This document shows, piece after piece, positions 16,942-26,100 of a stretch of 64,000 nt of DNA (the first letter of the stretch is position 1; each line of letters opens with the position of its first letter). The DNA lies in assembly GCF_000430025.1 (NCBI RefSeq), contig NZ_AUCZ01000010.1, positions 57,401 to 121,400 on the forward strand, read 5' to 3'. The stretch comes from Flavobacterium suncheonense GH29-5 = DSM 17707 (lineage in GTDB: Bacteria; Bacteroidota; Bacteroidia; Flavobacteriales; Flavobacteriaceae). A program made the position numbers and the translations under genes. The notes under the pieces were generated by a model. It was not told the origin of the DNA, made no database searches, and saw only the letters and a program-made list of their open reading frames with translations.

Positions 16942-17916
16942 TTATGCATTAGTGCTGTCGTCAATTCCAAAATCCTCATTAGCCTGTTGGGATTTATTCG
17001 ATTTTTTGGACGCTCCCGCTTTTTTCATGGCTTCGCCCACCTGATTGCTCGCGGCAAACGAAACTACCATATTGTTTAACATATCGCTGGCCGCCTGGGG
17101 CGAGTTCGGCAATAAAATCAAGTTCGAATTCGCATCGGCACCTACGGCCTGTAAGGTATCATAATGTTGGGTTACCACAATTAAAGCCGAAGCTTCCTGA
17201 GAGTTGATCCCCACCTCGTTCAACTGATTTACGGATTCTACCAAACCGCGTGCAATTTCGCGACGCTGATCGGCTATACCTTGTCCTTGTAAACGTTTGC
17301 TTTCCGCTTCGGCTTTCGCTTTGGCTACAATTCGGATGCGTTGGGCTTCCGCTTCATATTCGGCAGCCGTTTTTTCACGGTCGGCGGCATTAATTCGGTT
17401 CATGGCGTGTTTTACCTGCGTGTCCGGATCGATGTCGGTTACCAGGGTATTGATAATGTCGTAGCCGTAGGTCATCATCGCTTCATTTAATTCGCGTTTT
17501 ACGGCGATGGCGATATCGTCTTTACGAACGAAAACGTCGTCCAGAATCAATTTCGGCACTTCGGCACGCACCACGTCAAAGACATAGGAAGTAATCTGGT
17601 CGTGCGGGTATTCCAGTTTGTAAAAAGCATCGTACACTTTTTCCTGAATCACTTTAAACTGTACGGAAACTTTCATCTTTACGAAAACGTTGTCTTTGGT
17701 TTTGGTTTCAATCACCACATCCAACTGTTGAATGCGCAAATTTACCCGGCCGGCAATACGATCAAACACCGGAATTTTTAACTGAAGGCCCGATTGACGA
17801 ATGCTGTTAAATTTCCCGAAACGCTCTACTACCACAGCCGTTTGCTGTTTCACGGTAAAAAAAGAGGCGAACAAAAGAAAAAGTCCTAAGACAATAAAAA
17901 TTGGAAAAGTGATCAT
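16942..17916 (-). CDS. SPFH/Band 7 (stomatin/QmcA-like) membrane protein
   Basis: 324 residues. One N-terminal membrane helix (about 4-22) is followed by the Band 7 domain (about 25-185; VKQQTAVVVERFGKF, RIQQLDVVIETKTKDNVFV, TSYVFDVVRAEVP). An Ala/Glu-rich coiled coil (AAEYEAEAQRIRIVAKAKAE) and a conserved C-terminal part with NLILLPNSP complete it. Such proteins build large membrane-bound oligomeric cages and act in membrane organisation and protease control. No NfeD-type partner gene is adjacent. The last 30 residues are polar and variable. Confidence 0.9.
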   Translation of the reverse strand: MITFPIFIVLGLFLLFASFFTVKQQTAVVVERFGKFNSIRQSGLQLKIPVFDRIAGRVNLRIQQLDVVIETKTKDNVFVKMKVSVQFKVIQEKVYDAFYKLEYPHDQITSYVFDVVRAEVPKLILDDVFVRKDDIAIAVKRELNEAMMTYGYDIINTLVTDIDPDTQVKHAMNRINAADREKTAAEYEAEAQRIRIVAKAKAEAESKRLQGQGIADQRREIARGLVESVNQLNEVGINSQEASALIVVTQHYDTLQAVGADANSNLILLPNSPQAASDMLNNMVVSFAASNQVGEAMKKAGASKKSNKSQQANEDFGIDDSTNA

Positions 17917-17991
17917 AGAAAATAGTTTAATGATTTTATAAGATTATACGGAAGTTGTTACAAATTGTTACATTTTTTTTGAAATTAAGTT

Positions 17992-17999
17992 TACATTTG
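17992..17999 (+). promoter_or_regulatory. -7 promoter box of the beta-barrel protein gene
   Basis: TACATTTG, 19 bp before the ATG at 18019. A TTG at 17965-17967 is 24 bp upstream. Confidence 0.55.
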
Positions 18000-18018
18000 C
18001 GCAAATTTTACAGCACTC

Positions 18019-18672
18019 ATGAAAAAATTAACACTGGTAATCGTTAGCTTATGGTCGTTACTTTCCTCAGCACAACACGGTTACAGAGACGGCAACCGCA
18101 TCGGAATATACGCCGGCGTCAACCAAACTTCATTGTTCACCTCCGATTTTAATACCAAACCGGAATTAGGGTGGTCTGCCGGGATGCAGGTACGCGGGAA
18201 TTACTACAATAACTTCAGCATGATTTTCGGGATGCAGTTTTCGGAAAACAATTTTTCAGTGGAAACTACATCTCCGCTTTTACAAAAACAAGAAGTAAAA
18301 CACAAAATCATGGGGGCACAAATTCGTTTGTTGCTCAGTTATAATGTGGTGAAAGACCATGTTTCCATCGATTTCGGACCCGTGCTTCAGGTAAACGACA
18401 AACTGAAAACCGACAGCAAATACAAAGACAATCTGGTTACCGGAACCCTTTTAACGGTGGATCAAATCAAAGATGTGACCAAACTGAACGGTAATCTTTA
18501 TTTTGGCATTTCTGCCGGAAGCAAAAGAGTACGCGCACTGCTTAATTACCAATACGGTGTGAACAACTTCTTAAACAACTTGAATAAAAAAGACGAATTG
18601 AAAACCTTAAACGGAGGCGAATTCAAAGGCAATCTAGGGATTCTGACCGGTCAGGTTTTATTTAATTTGTAA
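18019..18672 (+). CDS. Outer-membrane beta-barrel protein, PorT-like family
   Basis: 217 residues with a signal peptide of about 18 residues (LTLVIVSLWSLLSSAQ). The mature part has alternating hydrophobic strands typical of small porin-family barrels: RIGIYAGVNQTSLFTSDF, LGWSAGMQVRGNYYNNFSM, VSIDFGPVLQVN and a final aromatic-ended strand ILTGQVLFNL. A structural or receptor-like role in the outer membrane is inferred; no specific function is known. It is monocistronic, with a -7 box upstream and a strong terminator downstream. Confidence 0.75.
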   Translation: MKKLTLVIVSLWSLLSSAQHGYRDGNRIGIYAGVNQTSLFTSDFNTKPELGWSAGMQVRGNYYNNFSMIFGMQFSENNFSVETTSPLLQKQEVKHKIMGAQIRLLLSYNVVKDHVSIDFGPVLQVNDKLKTDSKYKDNLVTGTLLTVDQIKDVTKLNGNLYFGISAGSKRVRALLNYQYGVNNFLNNLNKKDELKTLNGGEFKGNLGILTGQVLFNL

Positions 18673-18694
18673 AAATAATTTTATAAAAAAATAT

Positions 18695-18729
18695 AAAAAG
18701 CCAAAATAATAAAATTATTTTGGCTTTTT
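18695..18729 (+). terminator. Terminator after the beta-barrel gene
   Basis: A perfect 16-bp stem (18695-18710 with 18714-18729), AAAAAGCCAAAATAAT, has a 3-nt loop and ends in a T-tract. Confidence 0.85.
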
Positions 18730-18757
18730 AATTTATAACCTATTTATTAGTCTGTTT

Positions 18758-19669
18758 ATGAAAAAACTTACTACTTTTTTACTACTGTTTATGACAATTT
18801 CGGCATTGGCACAAATTAAACTGCCTAAGAAAAAAGATTGGGAAATTGCCAATACCAAACCAATTATTGTATTGCAGTTACCTGATACTGATCCAAATGC
18901 TTCAGTATTTAACCCAAGTGTGAAAAAATATGTGGAACAGTATTTTGGAGCCTCCCGAATATCCCAATACTTACAACCTAAAGAATTTGACAAGGCCACC
19001 AAGAAAAATAAAGAAGATTTTATCTTTATTGGTTATAAATACAATAAAGCTGGATCTAATTGGTTCACACAAATTTTTTTAGGAATAACAGATGTCGCTT
19101 TTATGGTAAATGGAGGTTATTTAGCAACTGTAAATTATAGTGATAAGTCAAAATTTTTGAATTCTGAAGTTAAACAATTTACCGAAGCCGATGTGAAATT
19201 TGCCATTGCTTCCTTTAAAAACCAAATTGACTATGGCGTTTCTCAAGAAGATTTATCCTTTAAAGAAATGAGAGAAAATGCCGGTAAAACTCCTGTTGAA
19301 TTGAATCCTAAAGTAAAAGAACTGAAAGATTTAACGTTACTAATTGATAAAAATCTTGTAAAAGAAAAATTTATCAACGCTTTTTCAGCTTCTTACAAAT
19401 ACAAATTTGAATTTGTGGAAAGCAGCCGAATTGAACAAGCAATTTTAAACCATGAAAAAAATATAGCTTTTGTTTATGAGTATTCTCAACCTACAGCCAG
19501 AGGAGGTTATGTAACCTCACTTTATATTTACAAAGGGGATGATTTATCAAACCTGTTTACCTATCTGCCTGATAAATCTACGGGAATTGGTTTTATAGAC
19601 TTAGTAAAAGGTTTAAGTTCCAATGAAGGTAAAGAATATGCTACCACTTTAAATGAATCCATAAAATAA
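18758..19669 (+). CDS. Unrecognised exported protein
   Basis: 303 residues with a clear signal peptide (MKKLTTFLLLFMTISALAQ). The mature part is Lys-rich and moderately hydrophilic, with a weakly hydrophobic stretch around FTQIFLGITDVAFMVNGGYL (about 108-127). I do not recognise a family. It is more AT-rich than the genes on the left and is the first of three consecutive exported orphans lying between strong terminators at 18695 and 20758. A periplasmic or surface location is expected. No catalytic motif is seen. Confidence 0.6.
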   Translation: MKKLTTFLLLFMTISALAQIKLPKKKDWEIANTKPIIVLQLPDTDPNASVFNPSVKKYVEQYFGASRISQYLQPKEFDKATKKNKEDFIFIGYKYNKAGSNWFTQIFLGITDVAFMVNGGYLATVNYSDKSKFLNSEVKQFTEADVKFAIASFKNQIDYGVSQEDLSFKEMRENAGKTPVELNPKVKELKDLTLLIDKNLVKEKFINAFSASYKYKFEFVESSRIEQAILNHEKNIAFVYEYSQPTARGGYVTSLYIYKGDDLSNLFTYLPDKSTGIGFIDLVKGLSSNEGKEYATTLNESIK

Positions 19670-19730
19670 CAAAAAAACGTCTCAAATTAGTTTTTGATAC
19701 GACTTCTTTTAAAATTTGACTATTTTTTCT

Positions 19731-20381
19731 ATGAAAAAACTACTGTATTCATTTTTTTTTATGTTTATGGGGATAAACTCATATTCTCAAAACGAATATA
19801 TTATTGACAAAAAAGGAGAAAAAATCATTATTGACAATGGATCTACACAAATGAGTTCAATTGGAAGTGATAAAACTAATAGTTTATTTACTCTCATTTA
19901 TTATGAACAAAATGGTAAGAAAAAAAATATTAATTTTTTAGATGTAAAGGAAGCTAGGTATGGAGATTATAAGATTGATACTTATAAATTAGCCTTTGAT
20001 AAAGAATTTCCATACTTTACTCTTATGGAACTTAATGGTCTAAAATTAGTTCATTTTTCGAAATCAAAGTTAAATAATTTTGTATACATCATTGACAATA
20101 ATAATAATGTTATTGAAGATTTAAGTTTCAACAAAAGAAAACATAAAGGTGAAGCGCTTGATAATAAAAAAAGAGTTGATACTATCTTAAGAAAATATTT
20201 TGGACAATGTGATGAATTCATAAGAAGATTAGATCGTTACAAATACAACAATGCTGTTGCAGAATATAAATCAAAATTTCTTCAAAAAATTTATAAACCA
20301 AATGAAACTGACACCAATGAAGAATATAACAATTTAGATAATTTTTTCGATAATCCTCTTTTACAAGAATGCATAAATTAA
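19731..20381 (+). CDS. Unrecognised AT-rich exported protein
   Basis: 216 residues from the ATG at 19731, which begins a typical signal peptide (KKLLYSFFFMFMGINSYSQ). A start 15 bp earlier would put five residues before the basic KK and is less likely. The mature protein is Lys/Asn/Asp-rich and matches nothing I know. GC content is strikingly low (16 of 60 bases in the stretch 19801-19860), far below the flanking housekeeping genes, which hints at horizontal gain or relaxed constraint. The next orphan follows after 6 bp. Confidence 0.55.
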   Translation: MKKLLYSFFFMFMGINSYSQNEYIIDKKGEKIIIDNGSTQMSSIGSDKTNSLFTLIYYEQNGKKKNINFLDVKEARYGDYKIDTYKLAFDKEFPYFTLMELNGLKLVHFSKSKLNNFVYIIDNNNNVIEDLSFNKRKHKGEALDNKKRVDTILRKYFGQCDEFIRRLDRYKYNNAVAEYKSKFLQKIYKPNETDTNEEYNNLDNFFDNPLLQECIN

Positions 20382-20387
20382 TTTACT

Positions 20388-20753
20388 ATGAAAAATAAAA
20401 TTTTACTATTTATTCTTCCATTTTTATTTAGTGTTAGCTCTTTTTCACAAGAATATAAAATTGAAAGTGCATTCTATAAAGGTGAAGGCAGAGAATTAAT
20501 TTTTCCATATGAAGGAACTATTAAAATAACTGAAAATAAATTCATTATGGATACCAATGTTCTATTTTTAGACGCTGTTATTTTTAAAGATGTTAAAGGA
20601 AATTCAAAAATTCAATATCAAAATTTAGAATATACAATAGAGGTCATTGAAGAGTCTGGCGTTTTTGATAAAAAAAAATATGATGTGAAAATTATCACAA
20701 AAACAAAAGATATAATTGGAGGTACTAAATGTGAATACTATTGTACTAGATAA
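20388..20753 (+). CDS. Small unrecognised AT-rich exported protein
   Basis: 121 residues with a signal peptide (KILLFILPFLFSVSSFSQ). The mature part of about 100 residues looks like a small beta domain with alternating strands (YEGTIKITENKFIM, YQNLEYTIEVIEES) and ends in two cysteines (CEYYC). It follows the previous AT-rich gene by 6 bp and probably shares its transcript, which ends at the terminator at 20758. Function unknown. Confidence 0.55.
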   Translation: MKNKILLFILPFLFSVSSFSQEYKIESAFYKGEGRELIFPYEGTIKITENKFIMDTNVLFLDAVIFKDVKGNSKIQYQNLEYTIEVIEESGVFDKKKYDVKIITKTKDIIGGTKCEYYCTR

Positions 20754-20757
20754 AAAG

Positions 20758-20785
20758 AAAAACGCTCCTGTTACGGAGCGTTTTT
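20758..20785. terminator. Bidirectional terminator between the orphan block and gltX
   Basis: AAAAACGCTCC (20758-20768) pairs perfectly with GGAGCGTTTTT (20775-20785) around TGTTAC; it serves both converging transcripts. Confidence 0.9.
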
Positions 20786-20789
20786 CTTT

Positions 20790-22301
20790 TTATAAACTGC
20801 TGATCGCCTGCTGCAATCGCTTAATTGTTTCCTCTTTTCCAAGCATTTCCACGATATCAAAAAGGTGTGGACCTTTCAAAGCACCCACCAGACTCAAACG
20901 GAACGGCTGCATCACTTTGCCCATGCCTATTTCGTTTTTCGTCATCCAGTCTTTTACAACCGTTTCGATGTTTAAAGACGTGAAATCGCCTATGTTTTCC
21001 AAGACGGAAATCAGTTCCTGCATTAAGTGCGGTGTTTCTTCTTTCCAGTTTTTAGCTGCTTTTTCATCGTAAGCCGTTGGTGCTGTGAAGAAGAAATCGG
21101 ATAACTCGTAAAAATCGGTTACGAAAGTGGCGCGTTCTTTGACCAAACTTACTACTTTGGTAACATAGGTTTTATCGGCTGTAATCCCTTTTTCCGCTAA
21201 TATCGGAAGGAATTTCTCCGCTAACGATGCATTAGATTGCAATTTAAGATAATGCTGGTTGAACCATTTGTTTTTCTCCGGGTCAAATTTCGCTCCGGCT
21301 TTGTGCACGCGGTTCAAATCGAATTTCTGTACCAATTCATCCAACGAAAACAATTCCTGATCGGTGCCATCGTTCCAGCCCAATAAAGCTAAAAAGTTAA
21401 CAACCGCTTCCGGAAAGAACCCTTTTTCGCGGTAGCCGGAAGATTTTTCACCCGAAACCGGATCCGTCCAATCTAGCGGAAACACCGGGAATCCTAATTT
21501 ATCGCCGTCGCGTTTGGAGAGTTTTCCGTTGCCCACCGGTTTTAAAATTAACGGCAAATGCGCAAATTCCGGTGCTTCCCAACCGAAAGCTTTGTACAGC
21601 AATTCGTGAAGCGGAAGCGAAGGCAACCATTCTTCCCCGCGGATAACATGAGACGTTTCCATTAAATGGTCGTCTACGATATTCGCCAGGTGATAGGTGG
21701 GCATGCCGTCACTTTTGAACAATACTTTATCATCTAATAAATTAGTGTCGAATTTGATCTCGCCGCGGATGATGTCTTTCAGATGCAGGGTTTCGTTCAC
21801 CGGCGTTTTGAAACGAATTACGTATTCTTCGCCGTTGGCAATGCGTTCGGCTACTTTTTCCGCGGATACTGTTAGCGAATTGTCCAACTGTTCGCGAACG
21901 CTGTGGTTGTAAATAAAGGTTTTTCCGGTTTCTTCCGCATTTTTGCGCAACTGATCCAAATCTTCTGCCGTATCAAACGCATAGTACGCCCAACCGGACC
22001 GAAGCAACTGATCGGCGTACTGTTTGTACAACGCTTTGCGCTCACTCTGACGGTACGGTCCGAATTTTTCGTTTTTTCCTACGGTTTCATCGGGTGCAAT
22101 TCCCAGCCATTCCAGAGCTTCCATGATATACGCTTCGGCACCGGGCACAAAGCGGTTTTGGTCGGTATCTTCGATGCGTACATAAAAAACACCGTTATTT
22201 TTTTTGGCAAACAGATAATTAAACAAAGCGGTACGGACACCGCCTATATGTAAAGGTCCTGTCGGACTGGGTGCAAAACGCACGCGAACCGGTTTTGACA
22301 T
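20790..22301 (-). CDS. gltX: Glutamyl-tRNA synthetase
   Basis: 503 residues, a normal length. The HIGH motif is in FAPSPTGPLHIGGVRTALFN near residue 18 and the KMSKS motif is KLSKRDGD near residue 260. A C-terminal alpha-helical anticodon-binding domain starts around residue 340 (NRVHKAGAKFD, KNKWFNQHYL). It charges tRNA-Glu in the cytosol. It has a -7 box 17 bp upstream and a shared terminator downstream, so it is monocistronic. It is transcribed away from the candidate origin. Confidence 0.96.
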   Translation of the reverse strand: MSKPVRVRFAPSPTGPLHIGGVRTALFNYLFAKKNNGVFYVRIEDTDQNRFVPGAEAYIMEALEWLGIAPDETVGKNEKFGPYRQSERKALYKQYADQLLRSGWAYYAFDTAEDLDQLRKNAEETGKTFIYNHSVREQLDNSLTVSAEKVAERIANGEEYVIRFKTPVNETLHLKDIIRGEIKFDTNLLDDKVLFKSDGMPTYHLANIVDDHLMETSHVIRGEEWLPSLPLHELLYKAFGWEAPEFAHLPLILKPVGNGKLSKRDGDKLGFPVFPLDWTDPVSGEKSSGYREKGFFPEAVVNFLALLGWNDGTDQELFSLDELVQKFDLNRVHKAGAKFDPEKNKWFNQHYLKLQSNASLAEKFLPILAEKGITADKTYVTKVVSLVKERATFVTDFYELSDFFFTAPTAYDEKAAKNWKEETPHLMQELISVLENIGDFTSLNIETVVKDWMTKNEIGMGKVMQPFRLSLVGALKGPHLFDIVEMLGKEETIKRLQQAISSL

Positions 22302-22318
22302 AGTGCTAAAATTTTTTG

Positions 22319-22326
22319 CAAAGATA
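22319..22326 (-). promoter_or_regulatory. gltX: -7 promoter box of gltX
   Basis: TATCTTTG on the minus strand, 17 bp before the gltX ATG. Confidence 0.6.
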
Positions 22327-22390
22327 CTTTTAAGTTTACAGATTTCCGGTTTGCCGGGTTCAGTTTTTTACGTTTCTTTTTACACTATTG

Positions 22391-22410
22391 ACAATTGTTG
22401 ATAACGTTAA
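22391..22410 (+). repeat. 20-bp direct repeat, copy 1, in the candidate origin
   Basis: ACAATTGTTGATAACGTTAA; the second copy (22787-22806) differs at one base. A partial third copy starts at 22979. Confidence 0.7.
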
Positions 22411-22786
22411 GCTTTCTGTAAACACTTTAATTTAAGAACATTACAGGAACTTTAGCCCTGTCATCATTTTTAATTTGTTAATAAAAAACCACTCACTAAT
22501 AGGAACTTTTTAAAGATTTAACAGTAAAATTTTAGGTTGTTGATGAAATTTTAATTATCGTTGAAAAACAGGCTTTTACCGATTAACAACTTCTGTTGAT
22601 AACTTTGAATAGAATGTGATAACTGTTTTGAGGTTCTTTCTAAAAAAAGTATAATCCAAAACCGGGATGAAAAATGCAAGCAAAGTTTTTAGTTTTTCTT
22701 TAAAAATTATCAAAAGCAAAACCGTACTTATTAACAGCACTCTTACTGGTGAATTATTAAAAGTTTTTAGTAAAAAATAGCTATCC

Positions 22787-22806
22787 ACAATTGTTGATAA
22801 CCTTAA
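22787..22806 (+). repeat. 20-bp direct repeat, copy 2, in the candidate origin
   Basis: ACAATTGTTGATAACCTTAA, 396 bp from copy 1. It overlaps the end of the inverted box CTATCCACA at 22781-22789. Confidence 0.7.
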
Positions 22807-23111
22807 ACTATCCTTTGATTTCTAAATTTTTAGCCTTTAAAAAGCCTGTTGATAACTCAGGATAAAAAAAGATAACTCCAAATCAAAAGCCTCTTTCAAA
22901 AACTTATACCTACAATTAACACCCTATAATAACCATCAAAAAATTAAATTTTTTAAAAATCTTTTTTTTCTTTTTATAACAATTGTTGAAAACCCTTTTT
23001 CATCGAATTGAATTTTTAAAGGATTCTTCCGGTACAATGAAAATTCTTTTTAACGAATTTTAAAGTTTTTAGTCTTGTTTAAAATTGTAATTTTATCGGT
23101 TATAAGTAAAA

Positions 23112-26100
23112 TTGCAGATTTTGGATACCAAAAATGTCATCTTTCAGAAGCTGGAAGCCTTTATCAAAAAGTACTATACCAATGAACTGCTCAAAGGTAC
23201 GATACTTTTTATCGGGTTGGGCTTGCTGTATTTTATAGGCACGTTGCTCGTGGAACATTTCCTGTGGCTGCCACCCCAAGGAAGAACCGTGCTTTTTTGG
23301 TTGTTTGTAACCGTAGAAGTTTTTCTGCTGCTGCGGTTCATTTTGTTTCCGGTTTTCAGACTTTTTAAATTACAGAAAGGTATCGATTATACCGAAGCCT
23401 CCCAAATCATCGGGAACCATTTTTCGGAAGTAAGCGACAAACTGACCAATTTTCTGCAGTTGAACAATCAGGTCAATCCTTCGGAACTGTTACTGGCTTC
23501 GATTGAACAAAAAGCGAAAAACTTACAGCCGATTCCTTTCAGCAAGGCCGTCAATTTTAAAAAGAACGTAAAATATTTGCCGTATGCCGCAGTGCCTTTA
23601 TTGCTGCTTTTGGTGTTTATGATCAGCGGAAATTCCGCTATCATTACCCAGAGTTTCAGTAGGGTAGTGCATTATCAGACCCGGTACACGCCACCAGCAC
23701 CTTTTAGTTTTCAGCTCCTAAATCCAAAGTTAGTTTCGGAACAAGGCCAGGATTTCGTGTTGCAGTTAAAAACAGTCGGAAATGTCATTCCGGAAAACGC
23801 CGTGATTAGGATTGGTGAGGAAAGCTATTTTCTTGAAACCCTTAAACCCGGTGAATTCCTGTACCGTTTTGAGAAACCCATGAAGACTGTGGTGTTTCAT
23901 TTTGAGGCCAACAACGTGGTTTCCCAAGAGTATGAATTGGAAATTGTGGCTGTTCCGACCCTGTTGAATTTTTCTATGATGCTGCAGTTTCCATCGTACT
24001 TAGGAAAAAAAGCAGAAGTGATTCAAGGTACCGGAAATGCCGTGGTACCCGAAGGCACGAAAGTGATTTGGAATGTTCATGCACTAGCCACAACTTCAGT
24101 TGATTTTGAAGCAGTTGGTACCCGACAAGCTTTTCAGCGAGCTGCAACCACTTTTACTTTTGCTAAAACCATTTCAAATAATACAGAGTATCAGATAGTT
24201 ACTTCCAATCAGAAGGTAAAGGATTACGAAAAACTGAGCTATCAGATCACTACGGTGAAAGATCAGTACCCTTCGATTTCCGTACAAACCGCACCCGACA
24301 GTTTAAAACTGAAGAAAAATGTCATTTTAGGTCAGGTTTCAGACGATTACGGCTTAACCAAACTGCAGGTAGTTTTCTATCCGAATGACCAACCGAATCT
24401 GGCGCGTAAAGCTGTGCTCCCGGTTAAAAAAGCTGCTTTTGATCAGTTCGTGTATTCCTTTCCGGACGGTTTAGTCATTGAACCGGGCATTTCCTACGAC
24501 TATTATTTTGAAGTGTTTGACAACGATGCGGTGCATCATTTTAAAAGTTCTAAATCTGCTGTGTTTTCGCACCGTGAATTGACTTCAGAAGAAAAAGAAG
24601 AACAGGTTTTACAGGAACAGTATTCCAACATCAACAGTCTGGAAAAGTCGATTAAGAATCAGGACAAGCAATTGTCGGAACTTGATAAGCTGCAAAAGTT
24701 AGGCAAAGAGAAGAACAATCTCGATTTTAAAGATCAGAAGAAGGTGGAGGATTTTATCAAACGTCAGCAACAACAGGACGAAATGATGAAAGAATTCTCT
24801 AAAAAACTGGAAGAAAATCTGGAACAGTTTCAGCCGGAGAAGAAAGACGAATTCAAGGAAGAACTGTTAAAACGTCTTGACAAAAACGAAAAGGAAATTG
24901 AGAAAAACGAAAAGCTTTTAAAAGAACTTGAAGAATTAACCAAGAAGTTAAAAGATGAAGAGTTGTTTGAAAAAGTGGATAAACTCAAGCAAAACACTAA
25001 AGACCAAACCAAAAGCTTAGAACAACTGGTAGAACTGACCAAGCGTTTTTACGTGGAAAAAAAAGCCGAACAAATAGCTTCGAAATTGGAAGAACTTTCT
25101 AAAAAAGAAGAAAAACTATCCGAAAGCAAAGACAATAATGCCAAGCAACAAGACAACATCACTAAAGAATTTGATAAAATCCAGGAGGAACTGAAGGAAC
25201 TCGAAAAGCAAAACGAGGAACTGAAAGCACCGATGGACATACCAAACGATACAAACGAGCAGAAAAGCATAGACGAAGATTTACAAAAAGCTACTGAGGA
25301 ACTGCAAAAACAGAACCAATCCAAAGCCAAACCTAAACAAAAATCTGCCGCTCAAAAAATGCAGCAGATGAGTCAGAAAATGAAACAAGCGATGGACATG
25401 GGCGGTATGGAACAACTCGAAGAAGATGCTAAAATGCTTCGCCAAATTTTAGACAATTTGTTAGCCTTTTCTTTTTCGCAGGAGGACCTGATGAAGCATT
25501 TTAAATCGAGTTCCACGCGAACTTTAGGTTTTAACAAGTTACTGAAAAAGCAGCAGGACCTTAAAAACCAGTTCAAACATATAGATGACAGTCTTTTTGC
25601 GATGTCCCTGCGCAACCCAAGAATTTCTGAAATGATTACCAAAGAAGTGGGTAATGTGCAGTATAACGTTGATAAATCGCTCGATAATTTAGCCGATAAC
25701 AACATTGGAAAAGGAGTTTCGCACCAGCAATACACGGTTACTTCTGCCAATAAATTAGCGGATTTTCTCAGTGATGTAATGAATCAGATGCAGTCTGAAA
25801 TGATGATGCAGATGCAAGGTGAAGGAACCGGAAAAGGCAAGCCAAAACCAGGTCAGGGACAAGGTATGCAGTTGCCGGACATCATAAAAAAGCAAGAAGG
25901 ATTAGCCCAAAAGATGAAAGAAGGGATGAAACCCGGAGAACAGCAGGGACAAAAAGCCGGAGAGGGCAAACATGATAAAAACGGACAGCAAAACGGGCAG
26001 CAAGGAGGAAACGGTGAAGATGGTGAAGGAGATGCCGGGCGCTTATTGGAAATACTGAAAGAACAGCAGCAGTTGCGCGATGCCTTGCAAAAAGCAATGG

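Larger units (their letters stand above)
22381..22999. other. oriC: Candidate chromosomal replication origin (oriC)
   Basis: Exact TGTTGATAA (reverse complement TTATCAACA, one base from the DnaA box TTATCCACA) occurs at 22396, 22594, 22792 and 22847, all in the same orientation. CTATCCACA lies at 22781-22789 facing the box at 22792. One-mismatch relatives are at 22476 (TGTTAATAA), 22538 (TGTTGATGA), 22984 (TGTTGAAAA) and, inverted, 22728-22736 (TTATTAACA). The stretch 22928-22980 is almost pure A+T and could be the unwinding element. parS sites, mnmG and rnpA lie within 25 kb. The assignment is inferred from box clustering; no DnaA gene is in the window. Confidence 0.6.
22302..23111. other. 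810-bp AT-rich non-coding region
   Basis: The largest gene-free stretch in the window, between divergently transcribed gltX and the DUF4175 gene. It contains the gltX promoter at its left end, the candidate replication origin (22381-22999) and, at the right end, a -7-like TAAAATTG (23107-23114) preceded at 19 bp by a TTG. Short open frames within it have no support. Confidence 0.85.

Noticed and set aside
19676..19712. Weak hairpin between the first and second orphan genes
   Set aside because: The stem is mismatched and the following T-run is interrupted; not convincing as a terminator.
22576..22788. 70-codon minus-strand open frame in the candidate origin region
   Set aside because: It reads through box-containing AT-rich DNA, has no promoter box and a composition typical of random AT-rich sequence.
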